From an uncultured Clostridia bacterium (GTDB lineage: Bacteria > Bacillota_A > Clostridia > TANB77 > CAG-508), in NCBI GenBank assembly GCA_947629855.1, contig CANRFI010000047.1:1-7872 (forward strand): a DNA stretch of 7,872 bases, written 5' to 3'. Shown piece after piece: positions 1 to 5,869 of the stretch. The notes below the pieces were generated by a model. The model did no database searches, was not told the origin of the DNA, and saw only the letters and a program-made list of their open reading frames with translations. Each line of letters opens with the position of its first letter. Within the stretch, counting starts at the first letter, position 1. The position numbers and the translations under genes were made by a program.

Positions 1-84
1 TATATAACAAAAAAAGTTAAGTATTTGCAAGATTTTTAGAGTTTTGCAAATGACTAATAATAAACAAAAGAAAAGGAGAGAAAT

Positions 85-702
85 ATGCTAGGAAAAAAGC
101 AAAAAGTATTATTATTTATATTATTTAGTTTATTTGTAATTATTGCTATTTGTGTTAATTGTGGAATAATGCAGAATATAGATAACAGTGTATATGCTTT
201 AATTAAAAATATTAAAAATAATACAGTTACTAAAATATTAACAATAATTACTAATTTAGGTGGAATTCCCACTTTATTCTTCATAGCAGTTTTCCTATCA
301 GTTATTTTCTTTATTTGTAAAAAGAGAAAATGGGGAATAGCTGTTTTACTTAACTTATTAATGAGTTCTACTATTTATATAGTATTAAAAAATATATTTC
401 AAAGACCTCGACCAGAAGCGGTAGAACAATTGATTAGTGAGACAGGTCATAGCTTTCCATCAGGACATACAACAAACAATGTAGCATTTTATGGATTTGC
501 AATTTACTTAATATATGAAAATATTAAAAATAAAAAGCTTAGAAATATACTATTTATATTACTTGGAATTATGCCAATTTTAATAGGATTTAGCAGGATT
601 TATTTACGAGTGCATTATTTTAGTGATGTATTGGCTGGAATTATTGTAGGAAGTATAAGTGTTACTTTATTTATATCAATTGTTTATAATAAAATAAGAT
701 GA
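85..702 (+). CDS. PAP2-superfamily membrane phosphatase (undecaprenyl-pyrophosphate / phosphatidylglycerophosphate phosphatase-like)
   Basis: A 205-residue polytopic membrane protein carrying the full three-part PAP2 signature. Motif 1 (K-x6-RP) is K102 to P110, motif 2 (PSGH) is residues 125-128, and motif 3 (SR-x5-H-x3-D) runs S170, R171, H177, D181. H177 would be the phosphorylated nucleophile, with H128 and D181 assisting. About six hydrophobic segments are visible, near 7-29, 52-78, 83-101, 132-147, 152-170 and 184-202. Enzymes of this family remove phosphate from lipid phosphates or pyrophosphates at the outer membrane face, for example recycling undecaprenyl pyrophosphate (BcrC-like) or making phosphatidylglycerol (PgpB-like). 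The sequence does not reveal which substrate applies. The ATG is fixed by AAGGAGAG at 73-80. The catalytic set is complete and the length is typical. Family call is secure; substrate is open. Confidence 0.93.
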   Translation: MLGKKQKVLLFILFSLFVIIAICVNCGIMQNIDNSVYALIKNIKNNTVTKILTIITNLGGIPTLFFIAVFLSVIFFICKKRKWGIAVLLNLLMSSTIYIVLKNIFQRPRPEAVEQLISETGHSFPSGHTTNNVAFYGFAIYLIYENIKNKKLRNILFILLGIMPILIGFSRIYLRVHYFSDVLAGIIVGSISVTLFISIVYNKIR

Positions 703-709
703 AATATAC

Positions 710-738
710 TTTTATTTTTATTTAATTTAGTATATAAT
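710..738 (+). promoter_or_regulatory. Weak candidate sigma-A promoter for the CmpB-type gene
   Basis: A perfect -10 hexamer TATAAT lies at 733-738, 28 bases before ATG 767. The matching -35 position (710-715, TTTTAT, 17-base spacer) is poor. In DNA this AT-rich a lone TATAAT is weak evidence, so read-through from the PAP2 gene is an equally good explanation. Confidence 0.25.
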
Positions 739-766
739 TGGATTATAAAATAAATTGGGGAAAAAT

Positions 767-1399
767 ATGGAAAAGAAATTTTTAATTTATATTGTTAAAA
801 TATTCTGGATTTTTGTTATAGGCAGTATCTTTGGATTTTTTGCTGAAATGTTATATGCTTTAGTATATACTAGAGCCTTGGAAGTAAGACAAGGCTTAAT
901 TTATGGACCATTTATACAAATCTATGGAATTGGTGCAGTTGCATATTATATTTTAACTTTAAATGTGCAAGATCCCAAAAAAGCATTTTTTTCAGGAATG
1001 ATTATGGGAGGAGCATTGGAATATCTTTGTTCATTTTTTCAAGAAATATTTTTTGGAACAATATCATGGGATTATTCAAATTTATTTATGAATTTAAATG
1101 GCAGAACAAGTCTACTTTATTGTGTATATTGGGGACTTATAGCTGTTTTATATTTAAAATTGGTTTACCCACTGTTATTAAAAATAGAACCGCTTATTTA
1201 TAAAAAAGGAGTTAAAGTTCTTACAGTATTTATGATGTTATTTATGACATTTGATATTGCAATATCTTGTATGGCAGGAAACAGACAAAAAGAAAGACAT
1301 CAAAATATACCACCAAGTGGAATTATAGAAGAATTTATTGACAGAACTTATCCAGATGAAAGACTAGACAGAATTTATAATAACAAAAAAGAGGTATGA
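767..1399 (+). CDS. CmpB-type putative ABC transporter permease (PF06541-like membrane protein)
   Basis: A 210-residue integral membrane protein with about five hydrophobic segments (near 5-28, 44-64, 74-97, 114-138 and 149-170) and a charged C-terminal tail. The tracts R-Q-G-L-I-Y-G-P-F near 41-49, G-G-A-L-E-Y near 81-86, W-D-Y-S near 101-104 and L-N-G-R-T-S-L near 109-115 fit the family annotated as putative ABC transporter permease. Its transport role rests on weak evidence, and no ATPase gene lies beside it. An in-frame TTG at 755 would add four residues. I prefer ATG 767 because GGGGA at 757-761 is correctly placed before it, while nothing resembling a ribosome binding site precedes the TTG. 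It lies 64 bases after the PAP2 gene in the same direction and could be co-transcribed with it. Family assignment is from recognised motifs; function is unknown. Confidence 0.8.
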   Translation: MEKKFLIYIVKIFWIFVIGSIFGFFAEMLYALVYTRALEVRQGLIYGPFIQIYGIGAVAYYILTLNVQDPKKAFFSGMIMGGALEYLCSFFQEIFFGTISWDYSNLFMNLNGRTSLLYCVYWGLIAVLYLKLVYPLLLKIEPLIYKKGVKVLTVFMMLFMTFDIAISCMAGNRQKERHQNIPPSGIIEEFIDRTYPDERLDRIYNNKKEV

Positions 1400-1420
1400 T
1401 AAAACAATAATGCTAAAAAA

Positions 1421-1449
1421 TTGCTATTTTATGTAAAATATAGTATAAT
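1421..1449 (+). promoter_or_regulatory. Sigma-A promoter for the unknown membrane-anchored gene
   Basis: TTGCTA at 1421-1426 (4 of 6 to TTGACA), a 17-base spacer, and a perfect TATAAT at 1444-1449. Transcription would begin near 1456 and leave a leader of about 70 bases before ATG 1527. The site lies between the stop at 1399 and the next gene, so that gene appears to be separately expressed in vegetative cells. Confidence 0.7.
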
Positions 1450-1526
1450 TAGTATGATACATTATTTTTTGCCAAGCGCAATTTATCTATGAACTCTAAA
1501 AATAAATATTTAGGAGGAATAAAAAA

Positions 1527-2276
1527 ATGTTAAAATTTATAACACGTACCTTTTACCATGACAAAATTTATACAACGGAGACAGAACTGTTTTATAAACT
1601 GTATAAATGGCATTGTGGACTTTTTACTTTACTTTCATTACGGAGAATGTTAGGTGTAGTTACATTTGGTGTTGTTGGAGCTGTATGTTTGATTTTTATT
1701 AAACCTAGAATATATGGCTTAGGTTTTATTGATGTAGGTTTGCTATTACTTTATCTTGAGTTAAGAGAAACAAAAAAGACCATAGAGTTTAACACAGTTG
1801 GAATGAGAACACCATCACAAATAAGAACGCTCCGAATGGAACAGTTTATCAAAAAGTTTGTAAGTACGAATGGTAGAGCTTTAGGCAAAAAAGAGTGGAA
1901 AGCAATCAAAGAATATGACATTGGTTTATATAATGATTTATTAAGTAATGAATGTCATCATTGTTGCTATTATTACTCTTTAGAAATTGCTAAGATTATA
2001 AAAGATTCTACTCTTATATGGGGAGCCATAGAAGACCCTTTTGAAGATGGTCAAAACTATTACGCTCATGCGGTTATTTTACGAAATAGCTATATTTATG
2101 ATAGTAATATGCGTCAATCTGAGAAATATGAAGATTTTATAAAGTTTTACAAATTTAAACTTTACAAACAATGGAGCTACGATGAATATTCAAGAAAAGA
2201 TTTTAGAGAATCTGAACGGATAGAGTTTAGAAAATGGTGTAAAGAAAATAATGTATTGGAATATGAAAAGTTTTAA
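1527..2276 (+). CDS. Unknown membrane-anchored protein with a papain/transglutaminase-like Cys-His-Asp pattern
   Basis: I do not recognise a named family. The 249-residue product has no signal peptide. It begins with a basic and aromatic stretch, then shows two closely spaced hydrophobic segments (about 43-58 and 64-79) that look like a membrane hairpin with both ends in the cytoplasm. The C-terminal domain contains a Cys-rich run at the start of a probable helix (C143, C146, C147), then H181 within A-H-A-V-I, then D192 within Y-I-Y-D-S-N. A Cys heading a helix, followed by a His on one beta strand and an Asp on the next, is the layout of papain- and transglutaminase-fold enzymes, so a cysteine hydrolase is inferred, not shown. 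AGGAGG at 1512-1517 fixes the start. The gene has its own promoter and terminator. It uses CGG for Arg twice, and more G/C-rich codons than its neighbours, which is consistent with horizontal acquisition. Confidence 0.85.
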   Translation: MLKFITRTFYHDKIYTTETELFYKLYKWHCGLFTLLSLRRMLGVVTFGVVGAVCLIFIKPRIYGLGFIDVGLLLLYLELRETKKTIEFNTVGMRTPSQIRTLRMEQFIKKFVSTNGRALGKKEWKAIKEYDIGLYNDLLSNECHHCCYYYSLEIAKIIKDSTLIWGAIEDPFEDGQNYYAHAVILRNSYIYDSNMRQSEKYEDFIKFYKFKLYKQWSYDEYSRKDFRESERIEFRKWCKENNVLEYEKF

Positions 2277-2281
2277 CAGCG

Positions 2282-2309
2282 AAAAGCAGTTCCGGTGGAG
2301 CTGCTTTTT
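2282..2309 (+). terminator. Rho-independent terminator after the unknown membrane-anchored gene
   Basis: A 12-bp stem (2282-2293 with 2297-2308, including one T-G wobble) closes a GGT loop. Its outer end is A-rich and pairs into the T run at 2305-2309. It starts 5 bases after the stop codon. With the promoter at 1421-1449 it makes a single-gene transcription unit. Confidence 0.85.
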
Positions 2310-2366
2310 GTAAGTATAATAGCTTAAAGTTTTTTAGTATTTATTTCCAATAATAAGGTAAAAATG

Positions 2367-2448
2367 AAAGTAGAAAATAAAAAATAATATGGTTTGTACA
2401 AATATCTAGTAAAGTAGAGAAATATAAAACTGTAAAAGTAGCGAAATA
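2367..2448 (+). repeat. Short degenerate direct repeats in the spoIIID upstream gap
   Basis: AAAGTAGAGAAATA at 2411-2424 and AAAGTAGCGAAATA at 2435-2448 match at 13 of 14 bases with starts 24 bases apart. A shorter relative, AAAGTAGAAAATA, lies at 2367-2379. A 10-bp palindrome TTTGTACAAA (2393-2402) sits between the first and second copies. The 276-base gap before spoIIID otherwise holds only the upstream terminator and a tentative promoter. The repeats could be regulator sites or AT-rich chance. Confidence 0.4.
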
Positions 2449-2490
2449 GTCTGCTTATAAAAGATAAGTAGTTAAAGAAACCAGTTCAAA

Positions 2491-2520
2491 GTTCTAATCC
2501 CCTCATATTAAGAATACAAT
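2491..2520 (+). promoter_or_regulatory. Tentative sigma-E-type promoter for spoIIID
   Basis: GTTCTAAT (2491-2498), a 14-base spacer and AATACAAT (2513-2520) resemble the Bacillus sigma-E pattern (GTCATATT and CATACAAT, spaced 13-15). The -10 matches at 7 of 8 positions, the -35 only loosely. In Bacillus spoIIID is transcribed by sigma-E, which makes a site here expected. The call leans on that expectation. Confidence 0.3.
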
Positions 2521-2552
2521 TAAACAAAAGTATTCATATGGGGGTTTGCTTT

Positions 2553-2822
2553 ATGAAGAGTTTATCAATAGAAGATCGTGCAATTGATTTGGCACACTAT
2601 ATTATAGATTCAAAAGATACTGTAAGAGGAGCTGCAAAAAAATTTGGAATTTCAAAAAGTACAGTACACAAAGATGTATCAGAACGACTAAAGAAAATCA
2701 ACCCAAGTTTAGCAAAACAAGTTAGGGTAATCTTAGATGAAAATAAAGCAGAAAGACATATGAGAGGAGGAATGGCAACAAAATTAAAATACAGTAAATT
2801 AAAAGAAAAGCAAAGAAAATAA
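2553..2822 (+). CDS. spoIIID: Stage III sporulation transcriptional regulator SpoIIID
   Basis: SpoIIID is a small DNA-binding protein that, in the mother cell, tunes the sigma-E regulon and leads into the sigma-K programme. The 89-residue product matches the family along its length. The helix-turn-helix lies at about residues 23-46, with T-V-R at its start and S-K-S-T-V-H-K-D in the recognition part. The conserved basic C-terminal segment R-H-M-R-G-G-x-A-T-K-L-K-Y at about 68-80 is the second DNA-contacting element known from Bacillus SpoIIID. An in-frame ATG at 2538 would add five residues, but it has no ribosome binding site. The GGGGG at 2540-2544 sits 8 bases before ATG 2553, so I use that start, which also matches the usual family length. 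It is followed directly by its own terminator. Very secure call. Confidence 0.97.
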   Translation: MKSLSIEDRAIDLAHYIIDSKDTVRGAAKKFGISKSTVHKDVSERLKKINPSLAKQVRVILDENKAERHMRGGMATKLKYSKLKEKQRK

Positions 2823-2843
2823 AGGGATATGATCCCTTTTTTT
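2821..2843 (+). terminator. Rho-independent terminator of spoIIID
   Basis: AAAGGGAT (2821-2828) pairs with ATCCCTTT (2832-2839) around an ATG loop and runs into a T tract to 2843. The hairpin begins inside the spoIIID stop codon. It separates spoIIID from yabG. Confidence 0.85.
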
Positions 2844-2859
2844 AGTTTCTATAATAATC

Positions 2860-2891
2860 ACTTATTGACAAATTTTGACATAAAATATAAT
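2860..2891 (+). promoter_or_regulatory. yabG promoter region: sigma-K-like site overlapping sigma-A-like elements
   Basis: AC at 2860-2861, a 17-base spacer and CATAAAATA at 2879-2887 fit the sigma-K pattern AC-(16/17)-CATAnnnTA exactly. Bacillus yabG is a late mother-cell sigma-K gene, so this fits expectation. The same stretch also holds TTGACA twice (2865-2870 and 2875-2880) and TATAAT at 2886-2891. The first TTGACA has only a 15-base spacer, so a sigma-A reading is less regular but cannot be excluded. Confidence 0.5.
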
Positions 2892-2917
2892 AGCCAAAAT
2901 TCAGAGGTGATTAAACA

Positions 2918-3748
2918 ATGAGTAAAATAAGAAAAGGAAATATAGTGGCAAGAAAATCATATGGAAAAGATATCATCTTTGTAGTAAAAAATATAATAAC
3001 AACCAATAAAGGTAAAATAGCCATTTTAGAAGGATTAATAGATAGAATAGAGGCAGATAGCGATGTAGAAGACTTAGAAATAGTAGAAAAAAGAATGATA
3101 AATGAGAGGATAGATTATTTAAACAAAAAAATTAATAAAAAGATAGAAGAAAGAAAACAAAAAAAAATAGATTTTGAAAATAGAAATAAAGAAATTATTA
3201 TAACAGGAAAAATATTACACTTAGATGGAGATAAAAAATATAGTAAAAAATCCTATTATTATTATAAAAAGTTGGGATTAAATGCAATTGTAAGGAATGT
3301 AGCAGAATATAGGCAGCCAAAAGTAGTTCATCGTTTACTACAAACGTACAATCCTGATATTTTGGTTATAACCGGACATGATGGAATGATAAAAAGAGGT
3401 AGTGACTATTATAATATTTATAATTATAGAAACTCAAGATATTTTATAAATACAGTAAAAGAAGCAAGAAGATATGATGAGGAAAATAAAAAAAAATTAG
3501 TTATTTTTGCAGGTGCTTGTCAAAGCTATTTTGAAGCCATTATTTCTGCAGGTGCAAACTTTGCATCTTCTCCTGCGAGAATTTTAATAGACTTTTTAGA
3601 TCCATTAGTTATAGCAGAAAAAGTAGCTTCAACTGAAAAATATAAATATATATCAATTGATGATATTGAAGAAGAACTAAGAGACGGGAGAAAAGGAGTA
3701 GGTGGCATTGGTGCAAATGGCAAAATGATAAAAAAAGAAATTGATTAA
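2918..3748 (+). CDS. yabG: Sporulation-specific cysteine protease YabG
   Basis: YabG processes spore coat proteins in Bacillus, and in Clostridioides difficile also the germination proteins CspBA and preproSleC. The product is 276 residues, against about 290 in Bacillus. An N-terminal barrel-like part begins with the family-typical V-A-R-K-S-Y near 10-15. A lysine- and glutamate-rich, probably helical linker covers about 55-92. The catalytic domain starts near 98 with L-H-L-D-G-D. The catalytic dyad is visible: H154 in V-I-T-G-H-D, and C201 in F-A-G-A-C-Q-S, followed by A-G-A-N-F-A-S-S-P at 211-219. AGAGGTGAT at 2903-2911 is an excellent ribosome binding site 6 bases before the ATG. No hairpin follows the stop. 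All key residues are present, so an active enzyme is likely. Confidence 0.97.
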   Translation: MSKIRKGNIVARKSYGKDIIFVVKNIITTNKGKIAILEGLIDRIEADSDVEDLEIVEKRMINERIDYLNKKINKKIEERKQKKIDFENRNKEIIITGKILHLDGDKKYSKKSYYYYKKLGLNAIVRNVAEYRQPKVVHRLLQTYNPDILVITGHDGMIKRGSDYYNIYNYRNSRYFINTVKEARRYDEENKKKLVIFAGACQSYFEAIISAGANFASSPARILIDFLDPLVIAEKVASTEKYKYISIDDIEEELRDGRKGVGGIGANGKMIKKEID

Positions 3749-3776
3749 TAAATAAAAATAAACCAACTTAATATTT

Positions 3777-3809
3777 TTGTAACAAAACTGTAACACAACT
3801 GTAAAATAT
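3777..3809 (+). repeat. Three tandem 11-bp repeats, Pho-box-like, upstream of veg
   Basis: TTGTAACAAAA, CTGTAACACAA and CTGTAAAATAT follow one another without gaps, so the core YTGTAAM recurs three times at exactly one 11-bp step. This is the geometry of sites bound by PhoB/OmpR-family response regulators. The core resembles both the E. coli Pho box repeat (CTGTCAT plus 4 A/T) and the complement of the Bacillus PhoP repeat (TTWACA). It ends 66 bases before the veg -35, and no regulator gene is nearby. Confidence 0.5.
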
Positions 3810-3875
3810 ACAACAAAAATCCACGAAACTGTTGAAAACAAAGAGATACAAAGGTACAACAATACTTTACTTTTT

Positions 3876-3904
3876 TTGACAAAATACGGAAAAAATGCTA
3901 TAAT
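3876..3904 (+). promoter_or_regulatory. Consensus sigma-A promoter of veg
   Basis: Perfect TTGACA (3876-3881), a 17-base spacer and perfect TATAAT (3899-3904), with an extended -10 TGC just before it and an A/T-rich upstream tract. Transcription would start near 3911, leaving a short leader that contains the ribosome binding site. The Bacillus veg promoter is a well-known strong vegetative promoter, and this one is arranged alike. Confidence 0.92.
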
Positions 3905-3933
3905 CAAACCATCTTAAAGGAGAGGGTGATAGC

Positions 3934-4227
3934 ATGATTTGTCGTTCAGATATAGCTAATCTTAAAACAGACATTATTGATAAAGTCGGACAAAAGATAA
4001 TTGTAAAAGGTTCTTTAGGAAGAAGTAAAGCCTTTGAGAAGGAAGCTACAATAGAGAAAGCCTATCCAAATATATTTGTTGTAAAATATGAGGAAAATGA
4101 TAGAAATGTCACCTATAGTTATACAGATGTGTTAACTAGAACAGTAGAAGTAGAAGTTTTTGATGGAGATTCTTATTCACCATTAATACCACCACTAGTA
4201 GAAACAAAGAAGAAAAAAATACTATAA
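3934..4227 (+). CDS. veg: Veg family protein (DUF1021)
   Basis: Veg is a small, highly expressed cytoplasmic protein of Firmicutes with an SH3-like beta barrel. In Bacillus it has been linked to biofilm gene control and to spore outgrowth, but its molecular action is not settled. The 97-residue product follows the family pattern: a helix at 5-17 (D-I-A-N-L-K), G-Q-K-I-I-V-K-G near 19-26, L-G-R-S-K near 28-32, A-Y-P-N-I-F-V-V near 43-50, and Y-S-Y-T-D-V-L-T-R-T-V-E near 61-72. The family usually ends near residue 86. Here a short tail with P-L-I-P-P-L-V and a lysine run at the end extends it by about ten residues. The ATG at 3934 follows AGGAGAGGGTGAT (3918-3930). Its place after yabG, as in Bacillus, supports the call. 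Confidence 0.96.
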   Translation: MICRSDIANLKTDIIDKVGQKIIVKGSLGRSKAFEKEATIEKAYPNIFVVKYEENDRNVTYSYTDVLTRTVEVEVFDGDSYSPLIPPLVETKKKKIL

Positions 4228-4255
4228 AAAGCAGAAAGTTATCTGCTTTTTTTTT
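4226..4255 (+). terminator. Rho-independent terminator of veg
   Basis: AAAAAGCAGA (4226-4235) pairs with TCTGCTTTTT (4242-4251) around a six-base loop, followed by more T residues to 4255. The hairpin overlaps the last bases of the stop codon. It isolates veg from sipL. Confidence 0.87.
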
Positions 4256-4261
4256 ATTTTT

Positions 4262-4290
4262 GTCATAAAACTATTTTGGAACCAATATAT
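4262..4290 (+). promoter_or_regulatory. Tentative sigma-E-type promoter for sipL-yunB
   Basis: GTCATAAA (4262-4269) matches the sigma-E -35 (GTCATATT) at six of eight positions. After 13 bases, CAATATAT (4283-4290) is a poor -10, matching CATACAAT at only about half the positions. No sigma-A promoter is visible in the 4256-4321 gap. Mother-cell expression is expected for sipL, but this site is only a candidate. Confidence 0.3.
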
Positions 4291-4321
4291 TTGTATAAAG
4301 AAAAAAGGAGGAGGTTCTAAT

Positions 4322-5869
4322 ATGGTTTTAGAAACAGCAAATGAGAATTTATGTGTAAATAAACTATTAGCAACAAAAAAAGATATCATAATGGTAGAAG
4401 GAGATATGATTGTTCCAGATTCTAAGCCAGATATTTTGAGCACAATTTGTACAAGTGGGGTTGTATGTGTTTATAAAAAAGAAGCATTAGAAGATAAAGT
4501 AAGAATAGATGGAAATATTAATACCTATATTATGTACTTAGCAGATGATACACAAGACAAAGTAAGAGGAATTAATACAAATTTAGATTTTTCTGAAATG
4601 ATACCAGTTTCAAATGTAAAAGAAGGAATGGAAGCTAGTGTACAAACAAAATTAAAATCCATAGAGTGTAAAGTTATAAATGGAAGAAAAATAGGAATTA
4701 AAGCAAGCCTAGAAGTAGATATAAAAGTATATGAAAAAGAGGACATAGAGATAGTAAATGATATACAAAATGCAGAAAGAATACAAATTCAAAAAGAAAA
4801 TTTAATAGTTAATTCTTTAGTAGGTATGGGAGAAAATAAAATCTATGCAAAAGACAACTTATCCATAAATAGCGTTGACAATTTAGCAGAAATTTTAAAA
4901 ATTGATGTTACAATTGTAGATAAAGATGTTAAAGTAAGTTACAATAAAATTTTAGCAAAAGCAGAAGCAAAAATTAAGTTAATGTATTTAACAGAAGACA
5001 ATAGGGTCAATGTAATTGAAGCAAAAATGCCATTAGTAGGTTTTATTGACATACCAAATGTAACAGAAGAAAATATTTGTGATATAAATTATGAAGTAAG
5101 AAATATAGTAATTAAACCAAATAGTACAGAGGAACATTCAATTTATGTAGAAATGGAAGTAGGAGTATCTGCAATTGTTTATGAAGAAAAGCAAATAAAT
5201 CTAATTCAAGATTTATATAGCCCTTGCGAAAATCTAGAATTCAATAAAAAGAAAATTACTACAATAACAGGAAAGCGTATTTTGACAGAAATTAAACAGA
5301 TTCGTGAAACAGTTGAATTAGAGGGAATGGAAAATAAAAATATAGTAGATGTAGATATTAATCCAATTATAGAAAAGCAAGAAAATCTTATGAATAAAAT
5401 TTTATATACAGGGAATTTAGATGTTAATTTTGTATTGATTGGAAATGATCTTCAAACAGAAATAAGAAATAGCAAGATACCATTTGAATATAGTGTAGAT
5501 ATAGAAGATAGTGAAAATATGAATAACAAATTAACAATAGAAGTAGCATCTCAAGATTTTATCGTTCAAGAACAAGGAATTGTTACAAGTAATATTAACT
5601 TAAATATGGAAAATAATATGTATAAAAATACTAACATAAACGTTATGAATGAAATTCAAACTAATGGAGAAAGAGAAGAACAAGATTATAGTATAGTCCT
5701 TTATATTGTAAAAAAAGGAGATACTTTATGGAATATTGCAAAACAATATGGAAGCACTGTAGAAGATATTGTAAGAACAAATGGAATTGAAGATGAAAAT
5801 AAAATTAATATTGGGCAAAAGTTATTTATCCCACGTTATTTTTTAAGAACAGGAATTCAAAATGGATAA
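4322..5869 (+). CDS. sipL: SipL-like spore coat morphogenesis protein (SPOCS/DUF3794 repeats plus C-terminal LysM)
   Basis: SipL in Clostridioides difficile binds the coat-base ATPase SpoIVA and is needed to place the coat around the forespore; it acts in place of Bacillus SpoVID. The 515-residue product is close to the C. difficile protein in length (about 520). It has three SPOCS-type beta-rich regions: about 20-140 (with Y-L-A-D-D-T near 72-77), about 190-290 (M-Y-L-T-E-D near 221-226), and about 345-430 (I-P-F-E-Y-S near 386-391). A LysM domain follows at about 460-505, with K-K-G-D-T-L-W-N-I-A (464-473) and I-G-Q-K-L-F-I-P (497-504). In SipL the LysM mediates SpoIVA binding rather than acting as a simple wall anchor. 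No signal peptide is seen, as expected for a mother-cell protein. A GGAGGAGG run at 4307-4314 sets the start. The yabG-veg-sipL order is, from memory, also that of C. difficile. Confidence 0.9.
   Translation: MVLETANENLCVNKLLATKKDIIMVEGDMIVPDSKPDILSTICTSGVVCVYKKEALEDKVRIDGNINTYIMYLADDTQDKVRGINTNLDFSEMIPVSNVKEGMEASVQTKLKSIECKVINGRKIGIKASLEVDIKVYEKEDIEIVNDIQNAERIQIQKENLIVNSLVGMGENKIYAKDNLSINSVDNLAEILKIDVTIVDKDVKVSYNKILAKAEAKIKLMYLTEDNRVNVIEAKMPLVGFIDIPNVTEENICDINYEVRNIVIKPNSTEEHSIYVEMEVGVSAIVYEEKQINLIQDLYSPCENLEFNKKKITTITGKRILTEIKQIRETVELEGMENKNIVDVDINPIIEKQENLMNKILYTGNLDVNFVLIGNDLQTEIRNSKIPFEYSVDIEDSENMNNKLTIEVASQDFIVQEQGIVTSNINLNMENNMYKNTNINVMNEIQTNGEREEQDYSIVLYIVKKGDTLWNIAKQYGSTVEDIVRTNGIEDENKINIGQKLFIPRYFLRTGIQNG

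Noticed and set aside
24..49. TTTGCAA repeated 19 bases apart and a possible promoter upstream of the PAP2 gene
   Set aside because: No acceptable -10 at the right distance; the real promoter may lie outside the window.
54..284. Minus-strand open frame of 76 codons opposite the PAP2 gene
   Set aside because: It lies inside a secure PAP2 gene, has no ribosome binding site and gives a low-complexity hydrophobic product, as AT-rich shadows do.
690..725. Possible hairpin between the PAP2 and CmpB-type genes
   Set aside because: Only A/T pairs with a bulge; no GC-containing stem.
1411..1435. Possible terminator after the CmpB-type gene (TGCTAAAAAAT-TGCTATTTTAT)
   Set aside because: The TGCTA copies are direct, not inverted, so no hairpin forms; the second copy belongs to the sigma-A promoter.
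2364..2387. Seven-codon frame ATG AAA GTA ... TAA after AAGGT
   Set aside because: Too short and too A-rich to distinguish from chance; no sign of a regulatory peptide.
2475..2510. tRNA-like T-arm string (GTTCAAAGTTCTAATCC) before spoIIID
   Set aside because: No matching stem, anticodon arm or CCA end could be assembled around it.
3526..3907. Two overlapping minus-strand open frames opposite the yabG 3' end and the veg promoter
   Set aside because: One is antisense to the conserved YabG catalytic domain; the other spans the gap and crosses the veg promoter region. Neither resembles a protein family.
4222..4746. Minus-strand open frames opposite sipL
   Set aside because: Antisense to SPOCS-coding sequence, with no family resemblance and no start signals.
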